DNA of 64,000 bases from positions 1,083,322-1,147,321 of the forward strand of contig NZ_BBRE01000001.1 in NCBI RefSeq assembly GCF_000975115.1, read 5' to 3'. Positions 54,515 to 62,778 of the stretch are shown here, piece by piece. The stretch is from Demequina oxidasica. Lineage in GTDB: Bacteria; Actinomycetota; Actinomycetes; Actinomycetales; Demequinaceae. The notes beneath the pieces were generated by a model that searched no databases, was not told the DNA's origin, and saw only the letters and a list, made by a program, of their open reading frames with translations. The position numbers were made by a program, and so were the translations under genes. Position 1 is the stretch's first letter. Each line of letters begins with the position of its first letter.

Positions 54515-56875
54515 CTAGTCGTCCTTGTGGACGGCCGCGCGAATCAGGTCTGTCGCATTCGCGTCCGGTAGGTAGGCGCGCAGGATGGCGAGTGAGATTC
54601 CGGGCAGTTGCGCCTCATCCTCGAATGCGAGGTACATCGGAACGTGTTCTGGCTTGAACTTGGCTTTGAAACGCTCGAGGCTGGTGAACCCGTAATACGG
54701 CTCCATTTTGTCCGCGAGGATATCGAGCATGCGTTCCAGCGGGCTACCGGTCTCCGCGGAGTACGACAACGGAGCGCAGGACAGTGAGATGAACTCGTAG
54801 CCTTGCTCCTTGAACTCCATCGCGGTTTGCGCGATGAGGAATTCCATCACGCCGCTCATGACGCCGTCGTCGAGGCGGCGCTGCATGATGTCGATGGTCC
54901 ATCCCACCACGTCGCCGTCGCGGTAGACGGGCATCCAGCTGGTCATGCCGTGAACCGTGCCGTCTTCGTGAACTGCAAGGTGCATGACCACGTTGGGATC
55001 CTCGGCTTCCTTGAGCCCGCCCAGCGTAAAGCCCATCTCGGGTAGCGACTTATCGCCCACCCATTGAGCGGCGATGGTTCCGAGTTGGTCCTTGAGGCCA
55101 CGGGGCGCATCGTGCATGCGTACCGCCGTCATGGTGACGCCCTCGCGGTTTGCCCGGTTGATCGCGCTACGGACGTCCTGCCAGGCCTTGCCCTTGAACT
55201 CGAGTTCGGGAAGACGGATGACGGTGTCCTCAGCCACCTGGATGGACCGGTAGTCGAAGGCCTCGAGCACGTCGCGGAACTCCGCGGTCACGGAGAAGAA
55301 CGTGGGTCGCAAACCGTGCGAGCGGCAGAAGTCGAAGAACTCGTGCATGTCCTCGCGCACGTCCTCCGGCCTGCCGACGGCGTCCGACAGCACGATCGCA
55401 GTACCGCCCACTTGCTTGAAGGCGATGGCGACTCGCTCCGCGTCCGACACCCAGTACGCCAGACCGTCCCAGCGGGCCATGTACCCCACGTCCGTCATCC
55501 CCGGGGTGTCCGTCTGAAGCTGGATGAAGCGTTCCTTCTTGGTGGGGTCCGTCGCGGCGGCGCGGCTGTTCAGCATGATGGCTGCGAACGCGATTGCGAC
55601 GGCGACGAACCAGATCACCCCGATTGAGCTCACCAGAATGCGGGCGGCTGTGGTGGTGGGCTCACTCTCACCGCTAGTGAGGCCAAAGATCCGCAGGACC
55701 GACTCGCCGATCGCGGTGCCAAGGGTGGGCGACGGTGTGAAACTGTCGCGTAGCGCCATGATGGCCACCACGTTGAAGGTAGCGACCCCAAGGCCAAGGA
55801 ACAGAATGCGCCGATACGTGCGTCGACGCGTCCGCCGGTCACCACGCACCATGAAGTGACGGCGCCAGGTGAACAGAATTGCCACGAGTGCGAGGTCGAG
55901 TGCGAGGTCGAGCCACTGACTTGGGTGCAGGTTGGGAATCCCGATCCCGATGAGGACGGCGCCGCCGATCGTGATGATGAGGATGATGATTCGCGCCGCC
56001 CGCCGTCCGCGGTGAAGCGCATACGACAGGGTGAGCGAGATGATCGTGAAGCCGAGCTGGGTGAGAAGCGAATACTCAGAGGTGTCCTCGGGGACACCAA
56101 AACTAAGGACGCCTCCCTGTCCGGGCCAGAGGCGCGTCAGCAGGTGGTGGATTGCACCGAACGCGACGATGATCCCGGCCAGGTCACGAATCTCCTGGCG
56201 GCCCACATGCCAATCCATCTTCTCGTAGGGGCGGCCCACGACGAGTGGACCAATCGCGAGGCCGATGAACAATGCCGCGGCGTGCGTGAAGTCCCAGATC
56301 TCCCCCGCGTAAAGAATCATCGCGATGGCGTACAGGGAACCAATCAGCCGGACACGACGGCGCCAGAGCGGCGCCATCGCGGCGGTGGCGGCACCGAGTG
56401 CACCAAACCCGCCGTTGGACAGCCCCACATCACGTACCTGCGACAGTTCCTGGATCCAAGCCACGTCGATGTCGCTCAGCGCCCAGAACATGGTGGCGAC
56501 CACCAGCACGGCGCCGATGTGTGTGCCAATCACCGCGAGAAGCATGCGCCAGGCGCCAAAACGGTACTCGAGGTAGCCCGCACCAATGGCGAAGGTGGTG
56601 AGGATCAGCGCGTACATCCACGGTTCGGGCGAGATGGCCGCGCCCACAAACACCGTGTACCACTGGCCCTCCTGGAAGGCGGGAAGGCCAAAGCCCCATC
56701 GCTCGGTGAGTCCCATCTCCGTTGCTGACTCCCACAACGCGTGAGTGACTATGCCCACACCGAGTACCACCAGGATGGTGATGAGCGTCGCGGGGATGCG
56801 CTTGAGGATCCCCAGCGCATCGTGAAGTGAACTGCTCGACGAGTCGTCTTCTGGAGGGGCCGTTGCCGTAGTCAT
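54515..56875 (-). CDS. Rhomboid-like membrane domain fused to DUF2156 (MprF-type) domain
   Basis: A 786-residue protein. Residues 30-430 hold about 10 hydrophobic segments. The first six resemble a rhomboid fold, with ERWGFGLPAFQEGQWYT, IGTHIGAVLV, GLSNGGFGALGAATAAM and DFTHAAALFIGLAIG. The usual catalytic GxSG is not clear, so protease activity is doubtful. Residues 440-786 are DUF2156, the GNAT-like part of lysyl-phosphatidylglycerol synthases, with SLSCAPLSYS near the end. A role in aminoacylating a lipid is likely but the amino acid is unknown. It is ATG-started and faces sulP tail to tail. Confidence 0.82.
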   Translation of the reverse strand: MTTATAPPEDDSSSSSLHDALGILKRIPATLITILVVLGVGIVTHALWESATEMGLTERWGFGLPAFQEGQWYTVFVGAAISPEPWMYALILTTFAIGAGYLEYRFGAWRMLLAVIGTHIGAVLVVATMFWALSDIDVAWIQELSQVRDVGLSNGGFGALGAATAAMAPLWRRRVRLIGSLYAIAMILYAGEIWDFTHAAALFIGLAIGPLVVGRPYEKMDWHVGRQEIRDLAGIIVAFGAIHHLLTRLWPGQGGVLSFGVPEDTSEYSLLTQLGFTIISLTLSYALHRGRRAARIIILIITIGGAVLIGIGIPNLHPSQWLDLALDLALVAILFTWRRHFMVRGDRRTRRRTYRRILFLGLGVATFNVVAIMALRDSFTPSPTLGTAIGESVLRIFGLTSGESEPTTTAARILVSSIGVIWFVAVAIAFAAIMLNSRAAATDPTKKERFIQLQTDTPGMTDVGYMARWDGLAYWVSDAERVAIAFKQVGGTAIVLSDAVGRPEDVREDMHEFFDFCRSHGLRPTFFSVTAEFRDVLEAFDYRSIQVAEDTVIRLPELEFKGKAWQDVRSAINRANREGVTMTAVRMHDAPRGLKDQLGTIAAQWVGDKSLPEMGFTLGGLKEAEDPNVVMHLAVHEDGTVHGMTSWMPVYRDGDVVGWTIDIMQRRLDDGVMSGVMEFLIAQTAMEFKEQGYEFISLSCAPLSYSAETGSPLERMLDILADKMEPYYGFTSLERFKAKFKPEHVPMYLAFEDEAQLPGISLAILRAYLPDANATDLIRAAVHKDD

Positions 56876-57061
56876 ACGCCAAACCTAGCGCTCCGGGCTG
56901 CTAATGAGCAGGAGCCGGCAACGCCAAGCCGTCACTGTACGTTGACGAGAGGTACACGAGAGCGCCCGCCGGCTTTTGGCGCGGCCACATGACTACGGTC
57001 ACCGCCTCAAGTACGATGGCACTGACGTACGCGCTCACGCGCGCCCATCAAGAGGAGTTAT

Positions 57062-57889
57062 ATGAACGCGGATGACCGCGCCAAGCCGTCGAGCGCGCGC
57101 ATATTTAGCCCGGTGAATGATCAGGCTGCGAAGCCTGCGGGTCAAGCACAGCCTGCCTCCGGCCAGACTCCCGTCACGGACCAAGGGGCTACCGCCGGAC
57201 AGGCGTCCGGCACTGGACAGGCGCCGACGACCGGGACGGTGCCGCAGCGCACCGCGATGCGACCCACCCGATCCTCACAGTTTGCGACCACCCAGGTTCC
57301 AGCAGCTGCCGTGAGCGCACCGGCCGCTCCCGCTCCGCAGCCCTCGAGCGCCACGCCTCCCGCAACCTCGTCACAGCCCACGACCGCAGGATCTGCATTC
57401 TCCGCCGGGGCAGCCGGTGCCGCCGGTGCGGTAGGAGCGGGAATGGGAAAGCTCAAGGGCTATGCCAACAAGGCCAAGGAGTCGCTGACTGAGGGTGACG
57501 ACGTCACCGCGACTCGGAGCAAGGGTGGGCCGCGCAAGGCGCGAGTCCTGCTCTCCCGTATTGACCCCTGGTCGGCGCTGAAAATGGGCTTCCTGCTGTC
57601 GATCGCGATCGGCATCATGATGGTTGTTGCGGTGTTCGTGCTGTGGAACGTCGTGAACCAGATGGGCGTCTTCGTCATGATCAATGACTGGATCGTGAAG
57701 TTGTTCACCTCCAATCAGGAGGTCGACCTGCTGCAGTTCACAAGCCTCGAGAAGGTGATGTCCGCGACCGTGTTGCTGTCCATCATTAACGTCGTTCTGC
57801 TCACCGCGCTCACCACCATTGGCGCGTTCCTGTACAACACGGTGTCCTCGGTGGTGGGCGGCGTTTATGTCACTTTGACCGACGACTAG
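57062..57889 (+). CDS. DUF3566 membrane protein
   Basis: A 275-residue protein whose first 150 residues are a low-complexity Pro/Ala/Thr/Gln region. The DUF3566 part follows: PRKARVLLSRIDPWSALKMGFLLS and VVAVFVLWNVVNQMGVF in the first membrane pass, and a second pass ending LTTIGAFLYNTVSSVVGGVYVTL. In most actinobacteria it directly follows gyrA; here 10 kb separates them. ATG after AAGAGGAG. Its exact role is not settled. A hairpin and tRNA-Ile follow. Confidence 0.9.
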   Translation: MNADDRAKPSSARIFSPVNDQAAKPAGQAQPASGQTPVTDQGATAGQASGTGQAPTTGTVPQRTAMRPTRSSQFATTQVPAAAVSAPAAPAPQPSSATPPATSSQPTTAGSAFSAGAAGAAGAVGAGMGKLKGYANKAKESLTEGDDVTATRSKGGPRKARVLLSRIDPWSALKMGFLLSIAIGIMMVVAVFVLWNVVNQMGVFVMINDWIVKLFTSNQEVDLLQFTSLEKVMSATVLLSIINVVLLTALTTIGAFLYNTVSSVVGGVYVTLTDD

Positions 57890-57900
57890 ACCTTCAAAGT

Positions 57901-57942
57901 CCCACTTCAGGCGCGAGTTTGAGTCTGCGCGCCTGAGTGGGG
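57901..57942. repeat. Bulged inverted repeat before tRNA-Ile
   Basis: CCCACTTCAGGCGCG (57901-57915) pairs with CGCGCCTGAGTGGGG (57928-57942) with one bulged T and a loop AGTTTGAGTCTG. It starts 11 bases past the DUF3566 stop and could end its transcript, though no T run follows. It resembles the hairpin at 52594-52644 in size and in a GTTTG-containing loop. Confidence 0.65.
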
Positions 57943-57973
57943 TATCCTAGGTCGCCGCGGCAACGCGGCATCA

Positions 57974-58047
57974 GGGCCCATAGCTCAGGCGGTTAGAGCG
58001 CTTCGCTGATAACGAAGAGGTCGGAGGTTCAAGTCCTCCTGGGCCCA
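57974..58047 (+). tRNA. tRNA-Ile (GAT)
   Basis: A 74-base cloverleaf: acceptor GGGCCCA pairs with its 3' partner, D-arm AGCTCAGGCGGTTAGAGCG, anticodon loop CTGATAA with GAT flanked by stem CTTCG/CGAAG, and T-arm GGAGGTTCAAGTCCTCC. The 3' CCA is not encoded (CAG follows the discriminator A), so the CCA transferase is needed. Confidence 0.97.
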
Positions 58048-58059
58048 CAGAGGTGAGAC

Positions 58060-58173
58060 ATGAAGAAGTTAGTTTTGCTTGGACTTGCCTTTGTGGCGGG
58101 TGCGGTGATCTACACATGGATTGCTGACAACACCAACCGCGATTTGTGGGATGATGTTCATCGTGGGATTTGA
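58060..58173 (+). CDS. DLW-39 family small protein
   Basis: A 37-residue protein: MKKLVLLGLAFVAGAVIYTW is one hydrophobic segment and DNTNRDLWDDVHRGI is a short acidic end with the DLW motif for which the family is named. Such proteins are found between tRNA-Ile and tRNA-Ala in many actinobacteria, as here. The ATG follows GAGGTGAGAC. Too short for usual gene calls; function unknown. Confidence 0.85.
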   Translation: MKKLVLLGLAFVAGAVIYTWIADNTNRDLWDDVHRGI

Positions 58174-58209
58174 TTCACGCAGTAACTGATTGAGTGGCAA
58201 CGCTCATTC

Positions 58210-58282
58210 GGGGCCTTAGCTCAATTGGTAGAGCGCCTGCTTTGCAAGCAGGAGGTCGGGGGTTCGATTCCCCCAGGCTCCA
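58210..58282 (+). tRNA. tRNA-Ala (TGC)
   Basis: A 73-base cloverleaf: acceptor GGGGCCT with AGGCTCC (one G-U pair), D-arm AGCTCAATTGGTAGAGC, anticodon loop TTTGCAA with TGC and stem CCTGC/GCAGG, T-arm GGGGGTTCGATTCCCCC. The discriminator is A and CCA is not encoded. Confidence 0.97.
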
Positions 58283-58290
58283 CAGAGAAG

Positions 58291-58320
58291 AAAAGCCCCG
58301 GCCAGCAGGCCGGGGCTTTT
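58291..58320. terminator. Bidirectional terminator after tRNA-Ala
   Basis: A 13-base perfect stem (58291-58303 with 58308-58320) starts AAAA and ends TTTT, so it can stop transcription from tRNA-Ala on the plus strand and from the PH-domain gene on the minus strand. Confidence 0.92.
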
Positions 58321-58338
58321 CTTGTTTGGTGCTGGCTA

Positions 58339-58872
58339 TTAGCGCCGCGAGTTCCTGTCACGGTCGTCATCGTCGTCCTGAGTGTCCGACACCTCTTGGT
58401 AGAGCAACGAGTGAACACGCTCGACATTCGGGATGTCCTCGAACGACAGTGGATCGTCGGAAGCGGACTCGATGATAAGCGTGCCAGTTCTAAACATCCG
58501 ATCAATCATGCCGTGGCGGAACTGCACGCTATTGATGCGGCTGACCGGAATGTCGATGCCGCTACGGGAGAGGACTCCCGTACGGAACATCACTCGACGG
58601 GTGGTCACCACAAAGTGATTGGTTGCCCACCTGATGACGGGTACGGCGAAGAGCCAGATTGCGACGATGAGCCAGATGACGCCCAGGATGATCATGACGG
58701 CGAGCTCCGCGCCATCGCTCCAGTTCTGGGAGTTCGCCCACGTCCAGGCAAAGATGACAAGGGCGGTGATCACCACGATGAAGAACACGGGGGCGATGAG
58801 CGCCTTCCAGTGCGTGCGGCTGTGAATGATAATGCGCTCGTCCTCGACGAGGTTGTCCTCCGGATATCCCAC
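58339..58872 (-). CDS. PH-domain (bPH2-like) membrane protein
   Basis: A 177-residue protein. Residues 22-80 hold two membrane segments (LIAPVFFIVVITALVIF and LAVMIILGVIWLIVAIWLF). NHFVVTTRRVMFRTGVLSRSGIDIP then forms the start of the bacterial PH domain (DUF304/YdbS type), facing the cytoplasm. The tail is Asp/Arg-rich. I chose GTG at 58872, with GGGAG upstream; the 60 further codons upstream are not protein-like. It lies convergent with tRNA-Ala across a shared terminator. Function of the family is uncertain. Confidence 0.88.
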   Translation of the reverse strand: MGYPEDNLVEDERIIIHSRTHWKALIAPVFFIVVITALVIFAWTWANSQNWSDGAELAVMIILGVIWLIVAIWLFAVPVIRWATNHFVVTTRRVMFRTGVLSRSGIDIPVSRINSVQFRHGMIDRMFRTGTLIIESASDDPLSFEDIPNVERVHSLLYQEVSDTQDDDDDRDRNSRR

Positions 58873-59090
58873 GGTTCTACTCCCAGCTAGAAATAAACAC
58901 AATGCGTTGGTGTGATTCACAGCGTAGCGACACCGGGGTCCTGCCATCCTCTCAACCTGTGACGCATTGCCATTTCCTGAACCTTGTGTGAAGGCTCGGT
59001 GAAGTGGTGCGTATTGCGTTGACCCAGGCAGGCTCGGTTGATTGACTCGCACACGGCACCCGCCACAGACGCCTCAATCTTGGAGCACAC

Positions 59091-62000
59091 GTGTCAGCAG
59101 TCGCTGCCGTTCGTCCATTGCCTGTCACTCGCCTGCTGGTTGCAGCGGTTACCTTGGCGGCGACCGCTGTTGTCCTGGTGGCCGGAACAGCCTCGGCCAC
59201 GGCATCGGCGGGAAGGGCGGCGCTACCGACATTGAACTGGCCGCCACCCGAACCTGTGCGGTATGAGCCCTTGCTACAAGTGAGCGAGATCGTCGCCAAT
59301 TCGCCCAATGCAGCGGGCGCTGATGCCTTCGAGTACGTCGAGGTACGCAATGCCTCGGACGCCCCACTGGCCTGGGACGACTTCACCGTTCGCTATCTGT
59401 ATCCACTGGTCGATCACACGACCGTGGCAAGCGTGCTGTGGCCTACCGTCACTGAGGGCGCGGTCATTGAACCGGGCCGCACACTGGTGCTGTGGGTGCG
59501 CAACGCATCATCGGCGGGACGCAGCGTTGCGGACTTCAACGCAGCGTATGGCACCGACCTGGTCGACGGCGAGGACCTTGTTCAGCTCGACGGCGATGGT
59601 CTCGCTAACTCGCTCATGCGCGGGATTGAAATTCTGAGCCGGTCCGGGGTGCAGCTGTCGCGGGCCTACTACAACGAGGAGGGCGCGGCCGATGCCGCGG
59701 TTGCCTCGGGCGTCCAATACGGCGCGGTCTTTGCAGAGGCGGCAATACAGCCACGACTCGGCCTGGCAGAACCCTCGCCGGGGAAGCTCACGCGCGAACA
59801 AGGCGGTGTCGAACTCCTGGGCGCGCCCACGGCGGGCCTTGAGCCGCGGATCCTCGATGAGGCGCCGGCGACGTTCACCCCCGGCAACGCGATCGCCCTC
59901 GACGCCTGGGTGACGGACGACGCCCTGCTTCACACGGTGCAGGTGGAGGTCTCGACGGACCTCGACGCGACGGTGACCCATGATGTGATGGTTGATGAAC
60001 TGGGCATGTATGGCATGGACCTGGGCCGGGCGGACACTGTCGGCCGCTCTGAACTGACCTATCGGTTCATCGCCTCGGACGGCTTCTCAACTGTCGAGGG
60101 ACCGGAGCACACCCTTCGAGATGCGGCCACGACCTCGGCGCTAAGGATCGGCGGCGGCCACGCGGGCCAGCCCATTGAAGACATGCTGGCCGAAGTCACT
60201 CCTGCGCGCCTTACCCGTGACGATGGGGACGATCTCGCCGGCGCTGCGCTCATGGTCGCGGGAGGCGACTCCTACCCCGCATCACACGAACTCTCCATCG
60301 ACGGTGAGCCGGTCGAGGGTTCAGCTGAGTTGGAGCACGAGCCGATCTTCGCCTTTGAGGCCACACTCACTGACCCCTACTTCCGCAATGGGGTGGTGAT
60401 GGACGGCGACATCCTCACCATCTTCGACGAGGGCTTCTTTGGGGATACCCGCACGGTCGAGGCCTCGCTACCGCTCGACAGGGTCAACCCCGGCGAGGAC
60501 GTCAAGGTGCGGATCTACTCCGGTACTAAGGCGGCGCCTGCGATTGACCCGGACGAGGTGAACGACGACTTCGTGGCACGGAACCTACGCCTGGCGCTCC
60601 CAGATGGGCGGGTTCTGCGACCCGTCAACATCACCGATCCCTCCGAGTGGATCGACATCGGCGACAACAAGGGGGCGAGCGACTTCTTCGAGGCGACGTT
60701 CCGCGTGCCGGACGATGCCTTTACTGCGCTCGCGTTTGCGTGGGACACCACGACCGTCGCGGATGGCGAGCACACCTTCGCCGCGTCGAACGGGCCCCAA
60801 AGTGCGGCGCTCAGGGTGAACGTGGACAACACCGGCCCGACCGTGGCATCCACCGTCGAGTCGGGTTCGGAGGTGCGCGGCGACGTCACCCTCGACGCGG
60901 ACGTTCAGGATCAGGGCGCCGGCGTGGAGTCGGTCACGGCCACCCTCGACGGCGCGACAGTGCGGCTTCCGTATGAGCTGTCCTCCCTGACCACCGAGCC
61001 GGGCGACCACCACGCCGTGATCACCGCGACGGATCGCATCGGGAACACCACCGAACTCCCGATCGACTACTCGATTCCGGCGGAGAAGCCCACCGTGGCA
61101 TCGGCTTGGCCGAACGACGGCAGGACGGTGGGTGGCTCAACGACCGTCGCGGCCGTGATCGATGACGCCTCTGGGGACGACCTGGACGTCACCATCGCGC
61201 GCGGACAGGCGCTCGCCTTGGGAGACGACGTCACGGTGAGTGTGGGAGAGGCGACCGATGCCCTGGCCGTGGATCGTCCCACGGCCCGGGTCGTCGATGC
61301 GGATGACGTCGCGCGGCTGGGTTCGGTGGACGGCACCTCGATGCAGTCCGCGAGCGCCCGCAAGTTGCCGTACGTGCTGATCGAGTCGACCGTGTCGGAA
61401 GGCGCCAAGGGGCAAGCGCACGTCGTGTGGAACGGAAGCGCGAACGGCAATGCGAAGGTGCTCTTATATGTCCTCGACCCAGCCACCTCTCAATGGATGG
61501 AGGTCGACCGCCACGTGACAGCGGCATCGTCGACCACAGCGGACGTCTTCACGCTCGAGGCGACGGTGCCGGTCGCGGAGTTCGTGAAGGATGGCACGCT
61601 GGTCGCATTGGTGCAGCACTCGGAGGGTTTTGCGGGTGACGACCTATCTACGCGCGATGACAAGATCGAGCCCCATCACCCTGATGACACCCCCCGTCAG
61701 GAGTACGACTTCACGCTCGCGTGGGAGTCGGACACTCAGTACTACAACGCACGCGCGGACATCTACGACCGCCAGACCTCGATCCACGACTACTTGCTAG
61801 AGGAGCGCGAGGACCTCAACTTGCAATACCTGATCCACACGGGTGACATCGTGGACTGGGCCGCGGAGGAGGCGCAGTGGGAAAGGGCCGATGCGACCTA
61901 CGACGAGCTCGACGAGGCTGGGTTGCCGTATGGGGTGCTGGCCGGTAACCACGACGTCAACCAGCGCACCAATGACTACACGGCTTACTCCGCCATGTTT

Positions 62001-62774
62001 GGCGACGAGCGTTTTGCCGCGAATCCCTGGTTTGGCGGCAGCCTGCAAGACAACCGCGGTCACTACGACCTGATCACCGCTGGGGGCGTCGACTTCCTGT
62101 TCCTCTACATGGGTTGGGGGGCCGGTGACGAGCAGATCGACTGGATGAACGAGGTGTTGGCGCAGTACCCCGAGCGCGTCGCCCTGGTCAACCTGCACGA
62201 GTTCATGCTGACCACCGGCGGGCTAGGTCCGCTACCCCAACGCATCTACGACGAAGTCATTGCGACCAACGCTAACGTCAAGTTTGTGCTGAGTGGGCAC
62301 TATCACGACGCCTTTACCCGCCTGGATTCATTTGACGACGATGGCGACGGCAAGGACGACCGCACGGTCACGTCGATGTTGTTCGACTATCAGGATCTGC
62401 CGCACGGAGGCGAGGGATACATGCGTCTGTTGCACTTTGACTCCGAGGCGGACACCATCACGGTCCGCACGTACTCGGACTACCTGCGCGACTACGACGC
62501 GGTCAACCAGGCGCTGGACCAGGCCAACCAGGAGTTCGTCATCCCGTACGATCGGGCCGCAATCACGTCGCCCCGCAAGGTGCTTCTCACTGATGCACTT
62601 AGCGTGGACGTGCTGGGAGACGAGGTCATCGCCAGCTTTGAACATGTGAAGGCTGGCAGCCTCGTGGAGACCCAGTGGGAGCCGGAGGCCGGCGCCACGT
62701 CCTGGTACTTGCGAGCCGAGGACCCCTACGGCGCGCAGGTGGTCACGGACGTGCGCACCGTGGCCTCTTCGTAG
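59091..62774 (+). CDS. Large secreted metallophosphoesterase with lamin-tail and Ig-like domains
   Basis: A 1227-residue exported protein. After a signal peptide (about 1-40, hydrophobic up to ATASA) comes a lamin-tail-like domain (about 60-190) with LLQVSEIVANSP and FEYVEVRNASDAP. Beta-rich and Ig-like parts follow to about 870. A calcineurin-like phosphoesterase then has WESDTQ, GDIVDW, GNHD and SGHYHD (about 877-1068). The first metal motif lacks the usual DxH His (it has SDTQ). No membrane anchor or sortase motif is seen at the end. The start is GTG after TTGGAG. A likely role is phosphate scavenging or nuclease activity outside the cell. Confidence 0.85.
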   Translation: MSAVAAVRPLPVTRLLVAAVTLAATAVVLVAGTASATASAGRAALPTLNWPPPEPVRYEPLLQVSEIVANSPNAAGADAFEYVEVRNASDAPLAWDDFTVRYLYPLVDHTTVASVLWPTVTEGAVIEPGRTLVLWVRNASSAGRSVADFNAAYGTDLVDGEDLVQLDGDGLANSLMRGIEILSRSGVQLSRAYYNEEGAADAAVASGVQYGAVFAEAAIQPRLGLAEPSPGKLTREQGGVELLGAPTAGLEPRILDEAPATFTPGNAIALDAWVTDDALLHTVQVEVSTDLDATVTHDVMVDELGMYGMDLGRADTVGRSELTYRFIASDGFSTVEGPEHTLRDAATTSALRIGGGHAGQPIEDMLAEVTPARLTRDDGDDLAGAALMVAGGDSYPASHELSIDGEPVEGSAELEHEPIFAFEATLTDPYFRNGVVMDGDILTIFDEGFFGDTRTVEASLPLDRVNPGEDVKVRIYSGTKAAPAIDPDEVNDDFVARNLRLALPDGRVLRPVNITDPSEWIDIGDNKGASDFFEATFRVPDDAFTALAFAWDTTTVADGEHTFAASNGPQSAALRVNVDNTGPTVASTVESGSEVRGDVTLDADVQDQGAGVESVTATLDGATVRLPYELSSLTTEPGDHHAVITATDRIGNTTELPIDYSIPAEKPTVASAWPNDGRTVGGSTTVAAVIDDASGDDLDVTIARGQALALGDDVTVSVGEATDALAVDRPTARVVDADDVARLGSVDGTSMQSASARKLPYVLIESTVSEGAKGQAHVVWNGSANGNAKVLLYVLDPATSQWMEVDRHVTAASSTTADVFTLEATVPVAEFVKDGTLVALVQHSEGFAGDDLSTRDDKIEPHHPDDTPRQEYDFTLAWESDTQYYNARADIYDRQTSIHDYLLEEREDLNLQYLIHTGDIVDWAAEEAQWERADATYDELDEAGLPYGVLAGNHDVNQRTNDYTAYSAMFGDERFAANPWFGGSLQDNRGHYDLITAGGVDFLFLYMGWGAGDEQIDWMNEVLAQYPERVALVNLHEFMLTTGGLGPLPQRIYDEVIATNANVKFVLSGHYHDAFTRLDSFDDDGDGKDDRTVTSMLFDYQDLPHGGEGYMRLLHFDSEADTITVRTYSDYLRDYDAVNQALDQANQEFVIPYDRAAITSPRKVLLTDALSVDVLGDEVIASFEHVKAGSLVETQWEPEAGATSWYLRAEDPYGAQVVTDVRTVASS

Positions 62775-62778
62775 CGGT

